This document shows positions 18,494-26,703 of a stretch of DNA of 64,000 bases, one piece after another. The first letter of the stretch is position 1; each line of letters begins with the position of its first letter. The translations under genes and the position numbers were made by a program. The stretch is from Leptospira sp. WS4.C2 (GTDB lineage: Bacteria; Spirochaetota; Leptospiria; Leptospirales; Leptospiraceae). The stretch spans positions 186,001 to 250,000 of the forward strand of contig NZ_CP162140.1 in assembly GCF_040833985.1 (NCBI RefSeq), read 5' to 3'. The notes under the pieces are model-generated. The model had not been told where the DNA came from, ran no database searches, and worked only from the letters and a program-made list of their open reading frames with translations.

Positions 18494-19303
18494 TCAGTGT
18501 GATTTGAAGTCTTCGTAAAGTTTTTTATAGAGAATTTTTTCTAAAATCTTAGGAGAGAAAAACCGCATCCATTCCAAAAACCGACCACTCAAATTGAATG
18601 TCACAAGCCTTGCTTCCTTGTCCATTGCCACAGACATTAAAACATGTGCCACTTCTTTGGCAGTCTTTCGTTTCCCTTTAGCCGGTGCTTCGGAAAGTGT
18701 TCCCCCAGCTGCATCGAGTCCCGAAGTGCGAAGGGCAGTGTCTGTATACGGCACACAAACAAGTGAAACCCCAAGGCCTTCCTCCCTTGTTTCAATCCGA
18801 AGTGATTCGAGTGCTGCATGTAATGCCGACTTGGAAGCAGAGTAAGCCGCACGGCCCGGCACTCCATACAAAGCAGAGACAGTGGAGGTGGTGACAATAT
18901 TTCCTTTTGATGCAAGTAAGTGAGAAAGGAGTCCCCTTACCAGTTGGATCGGTCCAAAGAAATTGGTCGCAAAGGTTTTACGATACACATCCATCGAAAG
19001 GGAATCAAACCGGCCATGGGCTGTAATCCCTGCGTTATTAAACAATACATCGATTTTAGAAACTTTCTTTTGAATCCACTCGACTGCATCGAGTACTGAT
19101 GTGGGGTCAGAAAGGTCGCAGGCCACTCGGTGAATGATCGCCCCTTCGTGTTTGTTTTTGGGGGATGTAATTTCTCGAGCACGTCTTGCTAAGAGCACAA
19201 GCTCGCAAGGAAAAAGAGCGAGTTCTTCATACAAAGCTTTTCCTATTCCACTCGAAGCACCGGTGATCACTACCACCCTATCGTTCCAAAAATCTTTTTT
19301 CAT
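18494..19303 (-). CDS. short-chain dehydrogenase/reductase (SDR)
   Basis: The 269-residue protein is a classical SDR: TGASSGIG near residue 14, FNNAGI, and an active-site YSASK. The C-terminal 40 residues (LEWMRFFSPKILEKILYKKL) form an amphipathic tail seen in membrane-associated lipid-modifying SDRs. The reading frame remains open upstream to 19522, but that part overlaps the divergent dehydrogenase, so the ATG at 19303 is chosen. It heads the SDR-DUF1295-CFA operon. Confidence 0.87.
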   Translation of the reverse strand: MKKDFWNDRVVVITGASSGIGKALYEELALFPCELVLLARRAREITSPKNKHEGAIIHRVACDLSDPTSVLDAVEWIQKKVSKIDVLFNNAGITAHGRFDSLSMDVYRKTFATNFFGPIQLVRGLLSHLLASKGNIVTTSTVSALYGVPGRAAYSASKSALHAALESLRIETREEGLGVSLVCVPYTDTALRTSGLDAAGGTLSEAPAKGKRKTAKEVAHVLMSVAMDKEARLVTFNLSGRFLEWMRFFSPKILEKILYKKLYEDFKSH

Positions 19304-19394
19304 GACTGCCTTATCCTCTGATTCCCACTCGACAAAGGATAAGGAGACCCGAGGATCTGACGAGTGAATTTTGATTTTAAAACTTAGAGGAATT

Positions 19395-20417
19395 ATGTTA
19401 AACAAAGTATGGGAAATCCAAGGCTCCTTTGGACTCGAGAACTTAAAACAAACAACAAGGGATCTTTCTGAATCACTTTCCCCCAAAGAAGTCCTCGTTC
19501 GCCTAACGGCGACTTCACTCAACTATCGTGATTATTTAATGGTCATCGGGACGTACAACCCCCGTCAGAAACTCCCTCTCATTCCTTGTTCCGATGGAGC
19601 CGGTATTGTGGAAGCTGTCGGATCAGAAGTCACTCTTTGGAAAAAAGGAGACCGAGTCCTTCCTATCTTCGCCCAAAAGTGGATGGATGGGGCTCCCAAT
19701 ATGGACAACCTTCGTTCCACTCTCGGTGGACCAAATGACGGATGTTTGGCGCACTATGGAAAGTTCTCGGAAACTGGCCTTGTCGCCACACCAAGCCACC
19801 TAACAGACGCAGAGGCTGCCACCTTAGGTTGCGCTGGCCTTACTGCTTACAATGCGGTGGTGAGTTTTGGTGGGATTGAACCTGGTTCGGATGTTGTCTG
19901 TCTCGGAACCGGTGGTGTCTCTTTATTTGCCTTACAATTTGCAAAGATGATGGGAGCGCGTGTCATCATCACTTCTTCCAGCGATGAAAAACTGGCCCGT
20001 GCCAAAACCCTCGGGGCCGACGAAACCATCAACTACACCACAAAAACCAATTGGGAACGAGACATTCGCAAACATACCAAAATGGCGGGAGCGGATCTTA
20101 TCATCGAAGTCGGTGGTGCCGGCACCATGCCAAAATCAATGATGAGTGTAAAACCGTACGGAACCATTGCTCTCATCGGAGTTCTTGCTGGTGGAGAATC
20201 GAGTCTTTCTCTTTATCCCATCCTCATGCAAGGGGTAAAAGTCCAAGGGGTGATTGTGGGAAGCCGCTCCGACTTCGAACGAATGAACCGAGCCATCGAG
20301 TACAACAAAATCAAACCCATTGTGGACAAAGTGTACGGATGGGACGAAGTTCCAGAAGCCTTGCAGTATTTACAAACAGGAAAACATTTTGGGAAAGTGG
20401 TGGTGAGTTGGGGATAA
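19395..20417 (+). CDS. medium-chain dehydrogenase, quinone-oxidoreductase/alcohol-dehydrogenase type
   Basis: The 340-residue protein has the GroES-like N-terminal domain ([19 protein letters not shown]) and a Rossmann domain with [11 protein letters not shown] of the MDR superfamily. The cysteines and histidines of zinc-dependent members are not evident at the catalytic position, so it may be a zinc-free NADPH oxidoreductase. The start is the ATG at 19395 behind AGAGG; a TTG at 19371 is less likely. It diverges from the SDR-DUF1295-CFA operon. Confidence 0.87.
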   Translation: MLNKVWEIQGSFGLENLKQTTRDLSESLSPKEVLVRLTATSLNYRDYLMVIGTYNPRQKLPLIPCSDGAGIVEAVGSEVTLWKKGDRVLPIFAQKWMDGAPNMDNLRSTLGGPNDGCLAHYGKFSETGLVATPSHLTDAEAATLGCAGLTAYNAVVSFGGIEPGSDVVCLGTGGVSLFALQFAKMMGARVIITSSSDEKLARAKTLGADETINYTTKTNWERDIRKHTKMAGADLIIEVGGAGTMPKSMMSVKPYGTIALIGVLAGGESSLSLYPILMQGVKVQGVIVGSRSDFERMNRAIEYNKIKPIVDKVYGWDEVPEALQYLQTGKHFGKVVVSWG

Positions 20418-20437
20418 AAGGGGAGCATCTGATTCTA

Positions 20438-20471
20438 CTGGCGAGCGACTGTGTTTTTTTTGCCTCGCCAG
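20438..20471 (+). other. hairpin with an eight-T loop run after the dehydrogenase
   Basis: CTGGCGAG (20438-20445) and CTCGCCAG (20464-20471) pair perfectly around an 18-base loop containing TTTTTTTT. It sits 21 bases after the dehydrogenase stop. The T run is in the loop instead of after the stem, so it is not a standard terminator. Confidence 0.4.
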
Positions 20472-20514
20472 GGACAGTTTTCATGGTAAGAAAAAAATAT
20501 CTTTATCATGTTTA

Positions 20515-20622
20515 GGGCGCCTCGGATTGGTTAGTGGATCCACATTTGATTCCATACCGACCGCGCTATCCGCTCCAATCTTTCCTACGGAAAGGATTTC
20601 CGCTCCTATCGCTGGCGCGGGG
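20515..20622 (+). repeat. GC-rich intergenic element, copy 1
   Basis: This 108-base block begins GGGCGCCTCG (20515-20524), has CGACCGCGC at 20558-20566 and TCCGCT at 20569-20574, and ends CTGGCGCGGGG (20612-20622). A second block at 33060-33191 has the same landmarks in the same order and orientation, and the first two are exactly 43 bases apart in both. Inside copy 1 is a perfect hairpin, CTTTCC-TAC-GGAAAG (20580-20594). The end motifs also pair with each other over GCGCC/GGCGC. The element is GC-rich against AT-rich surroundings and has no open frame. Confidence 0.6.
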
Positions 20623-20658
20623 TAATTAGTTTGACTCAAAAATCAATATAAATCATTT

Positions 20659-20685
20659 TTTACAAAAGTCAAAATAAACTATAAT
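20659..20685 (+). promoter_or_regulatory. candidate sigma-70-type promoter
   Basis: TTTACA (20659-20664) and a perfect TATAAT (20680-20685) are separated by 15 bases, slightly short. Transcription would start about 14 bases before the TTG of the small membrane protein at 20706. Confidence 0.4.
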
Positions 20686-20705
20686 CAATTGAGTAAAACA
20701 AGCTT

Positions 20706-20975
20706 TTGAACGACTTTTTCATCCTTCTCATCATTATGCTCATGCTACTGCCATGGCTTATCTCTTTTGTATTAATTGTTAAGATCAATATTCAATTTTA
20801 TGTAAAAAACAATGGAATTGATCTGGATACAAGTAGAGAAGATTTTAAAAAACTCAAAAATACCGATTCTGAATTTAAGAAATTAAATTCAAATTTATTC
20901 AAATGGGGAATCATAACTATCGTTACCTGGGCATCGATAATCTCTACATTCTTTGTCTTCTCATTCTTCCTTTGA
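20706..20975 (+). CDS. small two-helix membrane protein of unknown function
   Basis: The 89-residue product has a strongly hydrophobic N-terminal helix (about residues 3-27), a charged middle (SREDFKKLKNTDSEFKK) and a second hydrophobic helix at about 67-88. No family is recognised. The start is a TTG with no good ribosome site but with a fair promoter just upstream. The surrounding DNA is AT-rich and otherwise gene-poor, so this could be a recently acquired or decaying gene. Confidence 0.5.
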   Translation: MNDFFILLIIMLMLLPWLISFVLIVKINIQFYVKNNGIDLDTSREDFKKLKNTDSEFKKLNSNLFKWGIITIVTWASIISTFFVFSFFL

Positions 20976-21290
20976 TTTTTTTCCTAAGGACCAAAATAGG
21001 AGTTTAGAGGCAACTTCGAAATGCCTAGTTTCGATATATCCTGAAGTATACAAACGGACATTCCGTACCATTTTTGATCATTTTATGAAATTAATGTACA
21101 ATCCCCCCATTTATCGAACTAATTGTTCCCTATCAAACTACCTTGCCTCAAATCAAACCTCCTGTAAAAGATACAGTTTGTAGTGTATTTTAGACAATTC
21201 GCAAATATTTTAGGTAATTTTACTCAAAACGTACGATTCTTGCATTCTACAAGCTCATAGGAGAAGACCGCAAATTCGGTCTTTTAGAAA
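20976..21290. other. 315-base AT-rich leader region of the porin gene
   Basis: No gene is supported here. A short rightward frame at 20953-21183 overlaps the previous gene and lacks family features. The last 30 bases hold a ribosome-site-like AGGAGAAG and a hairpin immediately ahead of the porin start. Confidence 0.4.
21259..21283 (+). promoter_or_regulatory. ribosome-site-plus-hairpin leader of the porin gene
   Basis: AGGAGAAG (21259-21266) overlaps the left arm of a perfect hairpin AAGACCG-CAAATT-CGGTCTT (21264-21283). The ATG follows at 21291. In linear form the AGGAG is 27 bases from the start, too far to work. Folding of the hairpin would shorten the distance but also engage the last bases of the site. 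An in-frame TAG at 21285-21287 rules out an earlier start. Confidence 0.4.
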
Positions 21291-23027
21291 ATGCAGATGC
21301 GAAGATTACCCATTCTATTCTTTTTAATTTCACTTATTAGTTTTGGACTGCAAGGCCAAACGGCGGTTCCTGAAAATCCCACACTTAATACAAATACCAC
21401 TCCCCCACCCACACAAGAACCACCAAAACTGGTGGCCCCTCCGACTTGGTCGGAAGGTTTTACTGCAGGAGCTCTAGTGCGAGTTCGTCCGGAAATGAAG
21501 TATAACTTGGACTTCAATCGCAACACAAACGACAATGTGGATTTTACAGGACAGAAGATTCAATTTTGGATTCAGAAAGAGTTTACCAAAGATGTCATTG
21601 CCAAAATTACATTTCAAGATTCCAGGCTCTGGGGAGCAGAGAAAGGATCACTCACTGGACTTTCTACTGCTAATGATGGAACGAGACAAAGCACAGACAT
21701 TCGGGAAGCCTATATCGAAGTAAAAAACAACTTTGATCTTCCCTTTCATATCCAAGCAGGTCGGCAAATTATGCGATACGGTGACGAACGTTTGGTGGGA
21801 TCTTTAGATTGGACCAATGTAGGCCGAAGTTTTGATGGACTCAGACTGAAGTGGGAACAAAAATATCTTTCTTCTCATGTGTTTGTTACCAGCGTGAGTG
21901 AACGCCACTCTGATATCGCAGGGAACACAACCTCCTTTGGGGTAAAAAACCAATATAGCCCCTATATGGATTGTCCTTACAACGGGACAAAAGCCTGCAC
22001 TTTGAAACCAGATGCCCAAAGACAAGAGTTAGGTGATTCTTACTTCACGGGATTTTATAATACACTCAAACCCTCTGACTATTTCCACATCGACTTATAT
22101 TACTTAGGTTTGCAAAAAGAATACCTACGGACAAACCAGTCTCTTGTTCTCACCACAGGAGAAACAGGAACACCTGCATCCAGAGCCGGACGATGGGACA
22201 TTTTACATACCTATGGAATCCGAATTACAAACAGAACCCAAGCCAACAAAAAGGCACTCCAAGCCATTGACTACTCCTTCGAATATGCCGTACAAACCGG
22301 AACCACAGGAAAATCCATCCGACCTAGCTGGGATGATAGTAGAACCCTTGTGACTTTGACCGATCCTTTGACCAATGGGACTTATAGCCACAACCTCTAC
22401 TCAGAAAAAGAAAAGTATAAAACATTCGCCTTTGGGGCCGATGTCGGATACACAATCGATAAATTAAGATTAGGTGTTGCTTACGACATTGGAAGTGGTG
22501 ATCCCAACAGAACGGACGGATCGATCGCCAGTTTTCAAAACTTATTTCATACTAACCATTTGTTTTATGGAATGGCCGACCAAGTTAGTTGGGTCAATAT
22601 GAAATCAAAATCAGTCAACGCAAGTTACAACTTAGGAACTTATGGTTCCGTTCGGATAGATTATTTTGCCATCGAAAAACACAAACTTCAAGATAGTTGG
22701 TATGATATCGCAGGAGTTGCCAAAACCGGTGCCAGCACAGAATCAATTTCCAATAACAGCTATGATGTGAGCCAAGTCCTAACAGAAAAAGGTGCTGGTG
22801 ACAATAGGCCTGTATCAATGCTTGGGAGAAGTTTGTTCCGTGAGATTGACTTCAAATACAATGTCCCCTATAAAAATTTAATTTTAGAATGTGGATATAG
22901 TATGTTATTTGCCGGTGACGCCATCCAAAACCGTGTGAACGATCGCACCATCAACTCACAAGTCTATACCAATCAATTTTCCAAAAATGCCCAGTTTGCC
23001 TACCTGATGGTTACAGCCCAATTTTAA
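21291..23027 (+). CDS. outer-membrane beta-barrel, alginate-export/porin-like
   Basis: The 578-residue protein has a signal peptide (cleavage after about SFGLQGQ), a proline/threonine-rich linker at about 25-50, and then a large beta-barrel. The segment AGRQIMRYGDERLVG with FDGLRLKW is characteristic of AlgE-type alginate-export barrels. The C-terminus ends in aromatic FAYLMVTAQF, typical of outer-membrane barrels. Leptospira-like organisms use such barrels as general or sugar porins, and alginate itself is not implied. The gene stands alone with a hairpin leader. Confidence 0.82.
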   Translation: MQMRRLPILFFLISLISFGLQGQTAVPENPTLNTNTTPPPTQEPPKLVAPPTWSEGFTAGALVRVRPEMKYNLDFNRNTNDNVDFTGQKIQFWIQKEFTKDVIAKITFQDSRLWGAEKGSLTGLSTANDGTRQSTDIREAYIEVKNNFDLPFHIQAGRQIMRYGDERLVGSLDWTNVGRSFDGLRLKWEQKYLSSHVFVTSVSERHSDIAGNTTSFGVKNQYSPYMDCPYNGTKACTLKPDAQRQELGDSYFTGFYNTLKPSDYFHIDLYYLGLQKEYLRTNQSLVLTTGETGTPASRAGRWDILHTYGIRITNRTQANKKALQAIDYSFEYAVQTGTTGKSIRPSWDDSRTLVTLTDPLTNGTYSHNLYSEKEKYKTFAFGADVGYTIDKLRLGVAYDIGSGDPNRTDGSIASFQNLFHTNHLFYGMADQVSWVNMKSKSVNASYNLGTYGSVRIDYFAIEKHKLQDSWYDIAGVAKTGASTESISNNSYDVSQVLTEKGAGDNRPVSMLGRSLFREIDFKYNVPYKNLILECGYSMLFAGDAIQNRVNDRTINSQVYTNQFSKNAQFAYLMVTAQF

Positions 23028-23051
23028 TATTTGGAAGGACACGATTACTAA

Positions 23052-23195
23052 CAGATTCGAGGTGGAGGTTTCAATGTTAATTTGACGCCTTTCTATCATT
23101 TGGTGGATGGGAATGTATTGGTAAAAGAGACCGTGCTTTACGCTCCCATCTTTCCCATCCAACTCAAATCAGAATTCAATTCTTATGGGGAATAA
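23052..23195 (+). pseudogene. possible C-terminal remnant of a protein
   Basis: Between an in-frame TAA at 23049 and a TAA at 23193 lies a 47-codon stretch with protein-like composition (LTPFYHLVDGNVLVK, LYAPIFPIQLKSEF) but no credible start codon. It may be the tail of a decayed gene, consistent with the truncated genes just to the right. It is too short to identify. Confidence 0.25.
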
Positions 23196-23263
23196 GGGAT
23201 AAGAAGAAAATTAAAACAACGAGAATCGAAAAGGAATCCGTTCTTTAAAAGCATTGGATTAAA

Positions 23264-23617
23264 TTACTTTTGGTTTGAGATTCTATCTAATAACTCTTTC
23301 AACAAGTGGCGCTCGCCCTCCGAAAGTGATGGAACATTCGGCAGTAATGCCTGCATAGTAATAGCAACTGACCCTATGTCGGTCACTTTCTGGGGAGGCG
23401 TATTATTTGTGATAGCAGCCACTAATACCTCACGCGCGTCAAAAGAAAGAGTGATATCGCGTATTTCTTCTGGCATTGCAAGCAAGCTTAGTACGATTCC
23501 AGAGCTAAATGAATAGATCAACTCGGCAGCACGTTTTTCAGTTACTTTCAATTGTCCTGCGACTGCTATGCGGTGGATAAATTCAGCAAGAAGTAGTTTT
23601 GATTTTTCGATGATGGG
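23264..23617 (-). pseudogene. C-terminal part of a TetR-family regulator, DNA-binding head missing
   Basis: Reading leftward from about 23617, the frame encodes a helical ligand-binding domain typical of TetR regulators (LLLAEFIHRIAVAGQL, then KRAAELIYSFSSGIVL and SLSEGERHLLKELLDR). About 118 codons remain. The N-terminal helix-turn-helix that every TetR protein needs is absent. Upstream of about 23617 the sequence is that of an SDR gene on the other strand. The longest open part has only a TTG at 23551 as a start. It is a broken gene, produced by a deletion that also beheaded the neighbour. Confidence 0.65.
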
Positions 23618-24338
23618 TGTGGCAAACTTGGCAGACCTGAAGGAAAAATACGGCGATCAAGTTCTAACTCTTGAGCTCGACGTGACAAAACCCAATCAAG
23701 TCAAACATGTTGTCGAACAAGCCCATTCACACTTTGGCAGACTAGACATTATTTTGAACAATGCAGGGTATTCGCTTGTGGGCACCATTGAAGAAGCAAG
23801 CGGAGACGAAGTTCGAGCACTTTACGAAACTAATATTTTTGGCTCACTTTCTGTGATCCAGGCTGCATTACCGTTATTACGCAAACAAGGTGGCGGTCAT
23901 ATCATCGGTGTTTCAAGCACCTTGGGGCATGTATCGATGCCTTTGATTGGGTATTACTGTTCCTCAAAATGGGCTTTCGAAGCGATCCATGAAAGTTTGG
24001 CAAGTGAAGTGAAACCCTTTGGTATCAACGTTACACTCATAGAACCTGGCGCCTATGCTACGGAATTTGGAAGCCCAGAGTCATTGAAATTTACATCAAG
24101 TCTCGAGCCCTATTCAAATCTCAAAAATCAAGTCCTAGAGCGATTGAAGACGACACAAAGAGGAGATCCGAATGCGACACTAGAGGCTTTATTTAAAATG
24201 ATCGATGCAGAAAATCCACCACTCCGTTTTTTTCTTGGCAGTCAGAATTTACCTTTGGTGCGAGCTACCTATGCAGATCGTCTCAAAACCTGGGAAGCTT
24301 GGGAGGAAGTTTCGAACTCAGCACAGGGATCTTTGTAA
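23568..24338 (+). pseudogene. SDR gene lacking its nucleotide-binding N-terminus
   Basis: From about 23625 the product is a good SDR (LADLKEKYGDQVLTLELDV, LNNAGYSLVG, active-site YYCSSK, EPGAYATEFG). The first 30-35 residues with the TGxxxGIG cofactor motif are missing. The first 18 or so codons after the ATG at 23568 are antisense to the truncated tetR and do not resemble an SDR start. Without the glycine motif it should not bind NAD(P), so it is probably a pseudogene that is still open. Confidence 0.65.
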
Positions 24339-24345
24339 AAAGAGT

Positions 24346-24385
24346 ATCTTCCAGAATTTTTGGTTTCCTAAGATTTCTGGAAGAT
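24346..24385. terminator. long perfect hairpin between converging genes
   Basis: ATCTTCCAGAA (24346-24356) and TTCTGGAAGAT (24375-24385) form an 11-pair stem with an 18-base loop. On the minus strand it is followed within four bases by CTTTTT, so it most likely ends the BtrH-like transcript. On the plus strand the T run is weak. Confidence 0.55.
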
Positions 24386-24427
24386 CGTCATGATTTTGGA
24401 AAGGAACCAATTAATTAACAAAAAAGA

Positions 24428-25417
24428 TCATTTCTCTTTTAGTTTCAATAATTCGTTCATAGAACTAAACTCTAATTCAGAAACTAAATGGAGAAGGTCT
24501 TTTATTTCCCCGAGCAATCTTAATTGACCTGTCTCCCCTAATTCCTCAAACAAAGAAACAATTTCTGTCCAATGGCTTGTTATCTCTTTGAATTGTTTAT
24601 GGGCATTTTGGAAGATCGGATCTTTTGTGATCGCATAAGCTTCTAATAAAAAGTCTCGATATAGGTTTCGAAAAATGGCACCGCCTGTTCCTGCCTTTTC
24701 CATCATCATCGCTGTGGTTGAAAAATCTCTCTTGGGATCAGAAGAGGAATGAAACCATTTTTCTAATTGAGATGCTAATTTTATAATTCCTTTATAGGAA
24801 ACATTAGTAATCGGTGGGTTCAAATATTCACGTGCATTGTTTTTTGCGGCCAACCGCACAAGCTTTGCGAGCTCCTGTGATTTTTTTCCAGGTTCAATTG
24901 TATAAAAAAGATTTTTGGAAGCCATAGGTCCTTTTTCGCTTCGTGCCAATTCCAAACTTTTTAAAGAGGTATGTACCTTGGATCCTTGTTGTTTGGTATC
25001 AACCAAATAGGCATTAGACTCATCATACCCATAGAGAGCTACATAGTGGCCAGCAAAGTGAAATGGTTTCGAAAAATACTCTAAGTAAAAAGAGTCCAAT
25101 TTTAATCCAACAGGAGTTCCCTGATCAATTAAATCCCGAACAGAAGACCAAGCCTTTGTTTTCGAAGCGGTTTCTTGAATTTTTAATTTTAAGTTTAGAT
25201 TTTTTGCTATATTTACCGTTAGTTGGTCTGGTTTGATCCTTCCACCGATAAAAGGGAAATCCATCGTTTTCATATTCCAAAATATAAAACTAAGACCTTC
25301 CCCAAGGCCGAATAACATAGGTTCGGAGAAATCCATTCCGATATGTTTTAAAAGTGTTCCGGTGGCGGTAGTTTCGCAGTGGACACCAAAAAAAGGAGAA
25401 AGTTTAGTTAGGATCAT
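24428..25417 (-). CDS. BtrH-like protein (BtrH N-terminal plus DUF4872-type domain)
   Basis: The 329-residue protein opens with the pattern GVHCETTATGTLLKHIG and FGLGEGLSF, which marks the BtrH_N papain-like fold. The cysteine is C14, and histidine is available in FAGHYVALYGYD near residue 125. The C-terminal half matches the DUF4872 region that usually accompanies it. BtrH transfers an acyl chain in butirosin biosynthesis, and relatives occur in peptide and natural-product pathways. No carrier protein or biosynthetic partner is nearby, so the substrate is unknown. Confidence 0.75.
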   Translation of the reverse strand: MILTKLSPFFGVHCETTATGTLLKHIGMDFSEPMLFGLGEGLSFIFWNMKTMDFPFIGGRIKPDQLTVNIAKNLNLKLKIQETASKTKAWSSVRDLIDQGTPVGLKLDSFYLEYFSKPFHFAGHYVALYGYDESNAYLVDTKQQGSKVHTSLKSLELARSEKGPMASKNLFYTIEPGKKSQELAKLVRLAAKNNAREYLNPPITNVSYKGIIKLASQLEKWFHSSSDPKRDFSTTAMMMEKAGTGGAIFRNLYRDFLLEAYAITKDPIFQNAHKQFKEITSHWTEIVSLFEELGETGQLRLLGEIKDLLHLVSELEFSSMNELLKLKEK

Positions 25418-25456
25418 TATAGATATTTTACAAGTAGTTCGGATTCACCATGATGA

Positions 25457-25489
25457 CCATCATAAATTTCTTCGAAAGATCTATGATGG
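25457..25489. other. inverted repeat between BtrH-like gene and lipoprotein cluster
   Basis: CCATCATA (25457-25464) and TATGATGG (25482-25489) pair perfectly, with a smaller TTTC/GAAA pairing inside. It is about 40 bases upstream of the BtrH-like start and 84 bases after the lipoprotein operon. No T run follows on the minus strand, so an operator is as likely as a terminator. Confidence 0.35.
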
Positions 25490-25572
25490 CCCCGCCCCAC
25501 AGCTCCATAATGTTTTTCTAATCAGAAACTAGGGAACCTTTCTATAAAAAATTTTTCATACGATAACTATCC

Positions 25573-25965
25573 CTATTCCACAACCAAACCTTCAATCATA
25601 ATTGTCCTCTGGGAATACAAGGCACGATTGGAAGCCAACAGGACTTGCGCACCGGTCGTAAGCGTTCTTATGAATGAATCCATTGCATTCTCTTTCGAAT
25701 AAATCCGCAGATTAAAAATTTTTTTAGCATTAGGGAGTTCTGCCCTCAAAATTTCGTCGAGATTTAAAGTATCCAATGGCTGCGTATCGAACAGATACCA
25801 AGAAAGTTTTTTTTCAATGGAAAAATGCCTAAACTTTTCGTGACTTTCAAGTTCATTAGAAAAGCTGATTGGTATTTTGGTATCTACAATTTCATATTGG
25901 TAGGAAGCACAATCATTTAAAAACAAAACACTAATAATGAATAGGATAGATCTTGAAATTTTCAT
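25573..25965 (-). CDS. lipoprotein of unknown function, cluster member 4
   Basis: The 130-residue product has a lipoprotein signal ending LNDC (about C19). The mature part shows the pattern of an N-terminal strand region, a short helix pair and a glycine-containing C-terminal strand (LTTGAQVLL, MIEGLVVE). This resembles the arrangement in the neighbouring 132-residue lipoprotein, so the two may be distant paralogues. Its ATG overlaps the previous stop by four bases. Function is unknown. Confidence 0.65.
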   Translation of the reverse strand: MKISRSILFIISVLFLNDCASYQYEIVDTKIPISFSNELESHEKFRHFSIEKKLSWYLFDTQPLDTLNLDEILRAELPNAKKIFNLRIYSKENAMDSFIRTLTTGAQVLLASNRALYSQRTIMIEGLVVE

Positions 25966-26360
25966 TTGGAAATACTCCCACTAGTTAACGTATATACATT
26001 TCCCTTTAGATTGAGTGTGTACGGCCTTATCGTTCCGACGGTGATCATGTCGAATACTCCGTCCCAAAATTCGTATTCTTCTGCGATTTTCAAATCCCCA
26101 ATATGGGAATTCGGATACTTCAGATAAACATCAGCTAAAAGTTCATCCAAGGCTTTGTCTCGAATGTTAGAGAGACCCCAAAAAAGATAAACTCGCGTAT
26201 AAGTGATATCAAAGGAATCCACGACAGTATAACCTTCTGCCTTTGCGTATCCATTCAAACGGACTTTATGTTTCCCCCAAGTTTGGTAATAGGAGGTGTT
26301 GGCACAATGGAATAAAAGTAATGTAATCCCGATTACAATTATTTTTCTCACGATTTTCAT
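25962..26360 (-). CDS. lipoprotein of unknown function, cluster member 3
   Basis: The 132-residue product has lipobox LFHC (about C19). The mature part includes VYLFWGLSNIRDKALDELL and ends in a strand with NLKGNVYTL. This topology resembles small periplasmic lipoproteins of the TRL/Bor-like kind, but no firm family can be given. It is probably membrane-anchored and faces the periplasm. It is the third gene of a four-lipoprotein leftward cluster. Confidence 0.65.
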   Translation of the reverse strand: MKIVRKIIVIGITLLLFHCANTSYYQTWGKHKVRLNGYAKAEGYTVVDSFDITYTRVYLFWGLSNIRDKALDELLADVYLKYPNSHIGDLKIAEEYEFWDGVFDMITVGTIRPYTLNLKGNVYTLTSGSISK

Positions 26361-26385
26361 TTCATCTTCCTTAAATTATTTTCTA

Positions 26386-26703
26386 TCAATTGCAATACTT
26401 GGACTCATATTCAATATTAATTGAATCTACTTCTTCTTTATTTTTATATTGAGTGTAAGGTAAAATCAAGAGTGGTGTCAGTCCTATTGGACCTGTCCAA
26501 AAGCCAACTCCAAAGGATATGGCAGAAATGGCTGTGGTAAAATTTCTATTTTCTATTTGAATTTCTCGCATTCGACGTTTTGCATGAAAATACTGAGCAA
26601 CACACTCTTCTTTATCATTCTTTGGAGTCTCTGGCACGGAGATACAGGCTCCAAAGAACAAAAGCAATGTTATTGCAAATGGTTTGTTATTTCTTTTGCA
26701 CAT
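26386..26703 (-). CDS. lipoprotein of unknown function, cluster member 2
   Basis: The 105-residue product has lipobox FFGAC (about C20), a charged stretch (FHAKRRMREIQIENRN) and then a glycine/proline-rich hydrophobic segment (FGVGFWTGPIGLTPLLILP) that may enter a membrane. Two more cysteines are present, one near residue 34 and one near the end. Its start lies 34 bases inside the preceding lipoprotein gene, so translation is probably coupled. No family is recognised. Confidence 0.6.
   Translation of the reverse strand: MCKRNNKPFAITLLLFFGACISVPETPKNDKEECVAQYFHAKRRMREIQIENRNFTTAISAISFGVGFWTGPIGLTPLLILPYTQYKNKEEVDSINIEYESKYCN

Noticed and set aside
19304..19522. N-terminal extension of the SDR at 18494
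   Set aside because: The added residues overlap the divergent dehydrogenase gene and precede a normal SDR start at 19303.
20051..20515. Rightward 154-codon frame inside and after the dehydrogenase gene
   Set aside because: It is a shadow of the dehydrogenase in another frame that runs into the intergenic hairpin.
20515..20622. GC-rich element as an integron attC site
   Set aside because: The required RYYYAAC and GTTRRRY core sites are not present at its ends.
20953..21183. Rightward open frame of 76 codons
   Set aside because: It overlaps the small membrane protein, lacks a ribosome site and has no recognisable feature.
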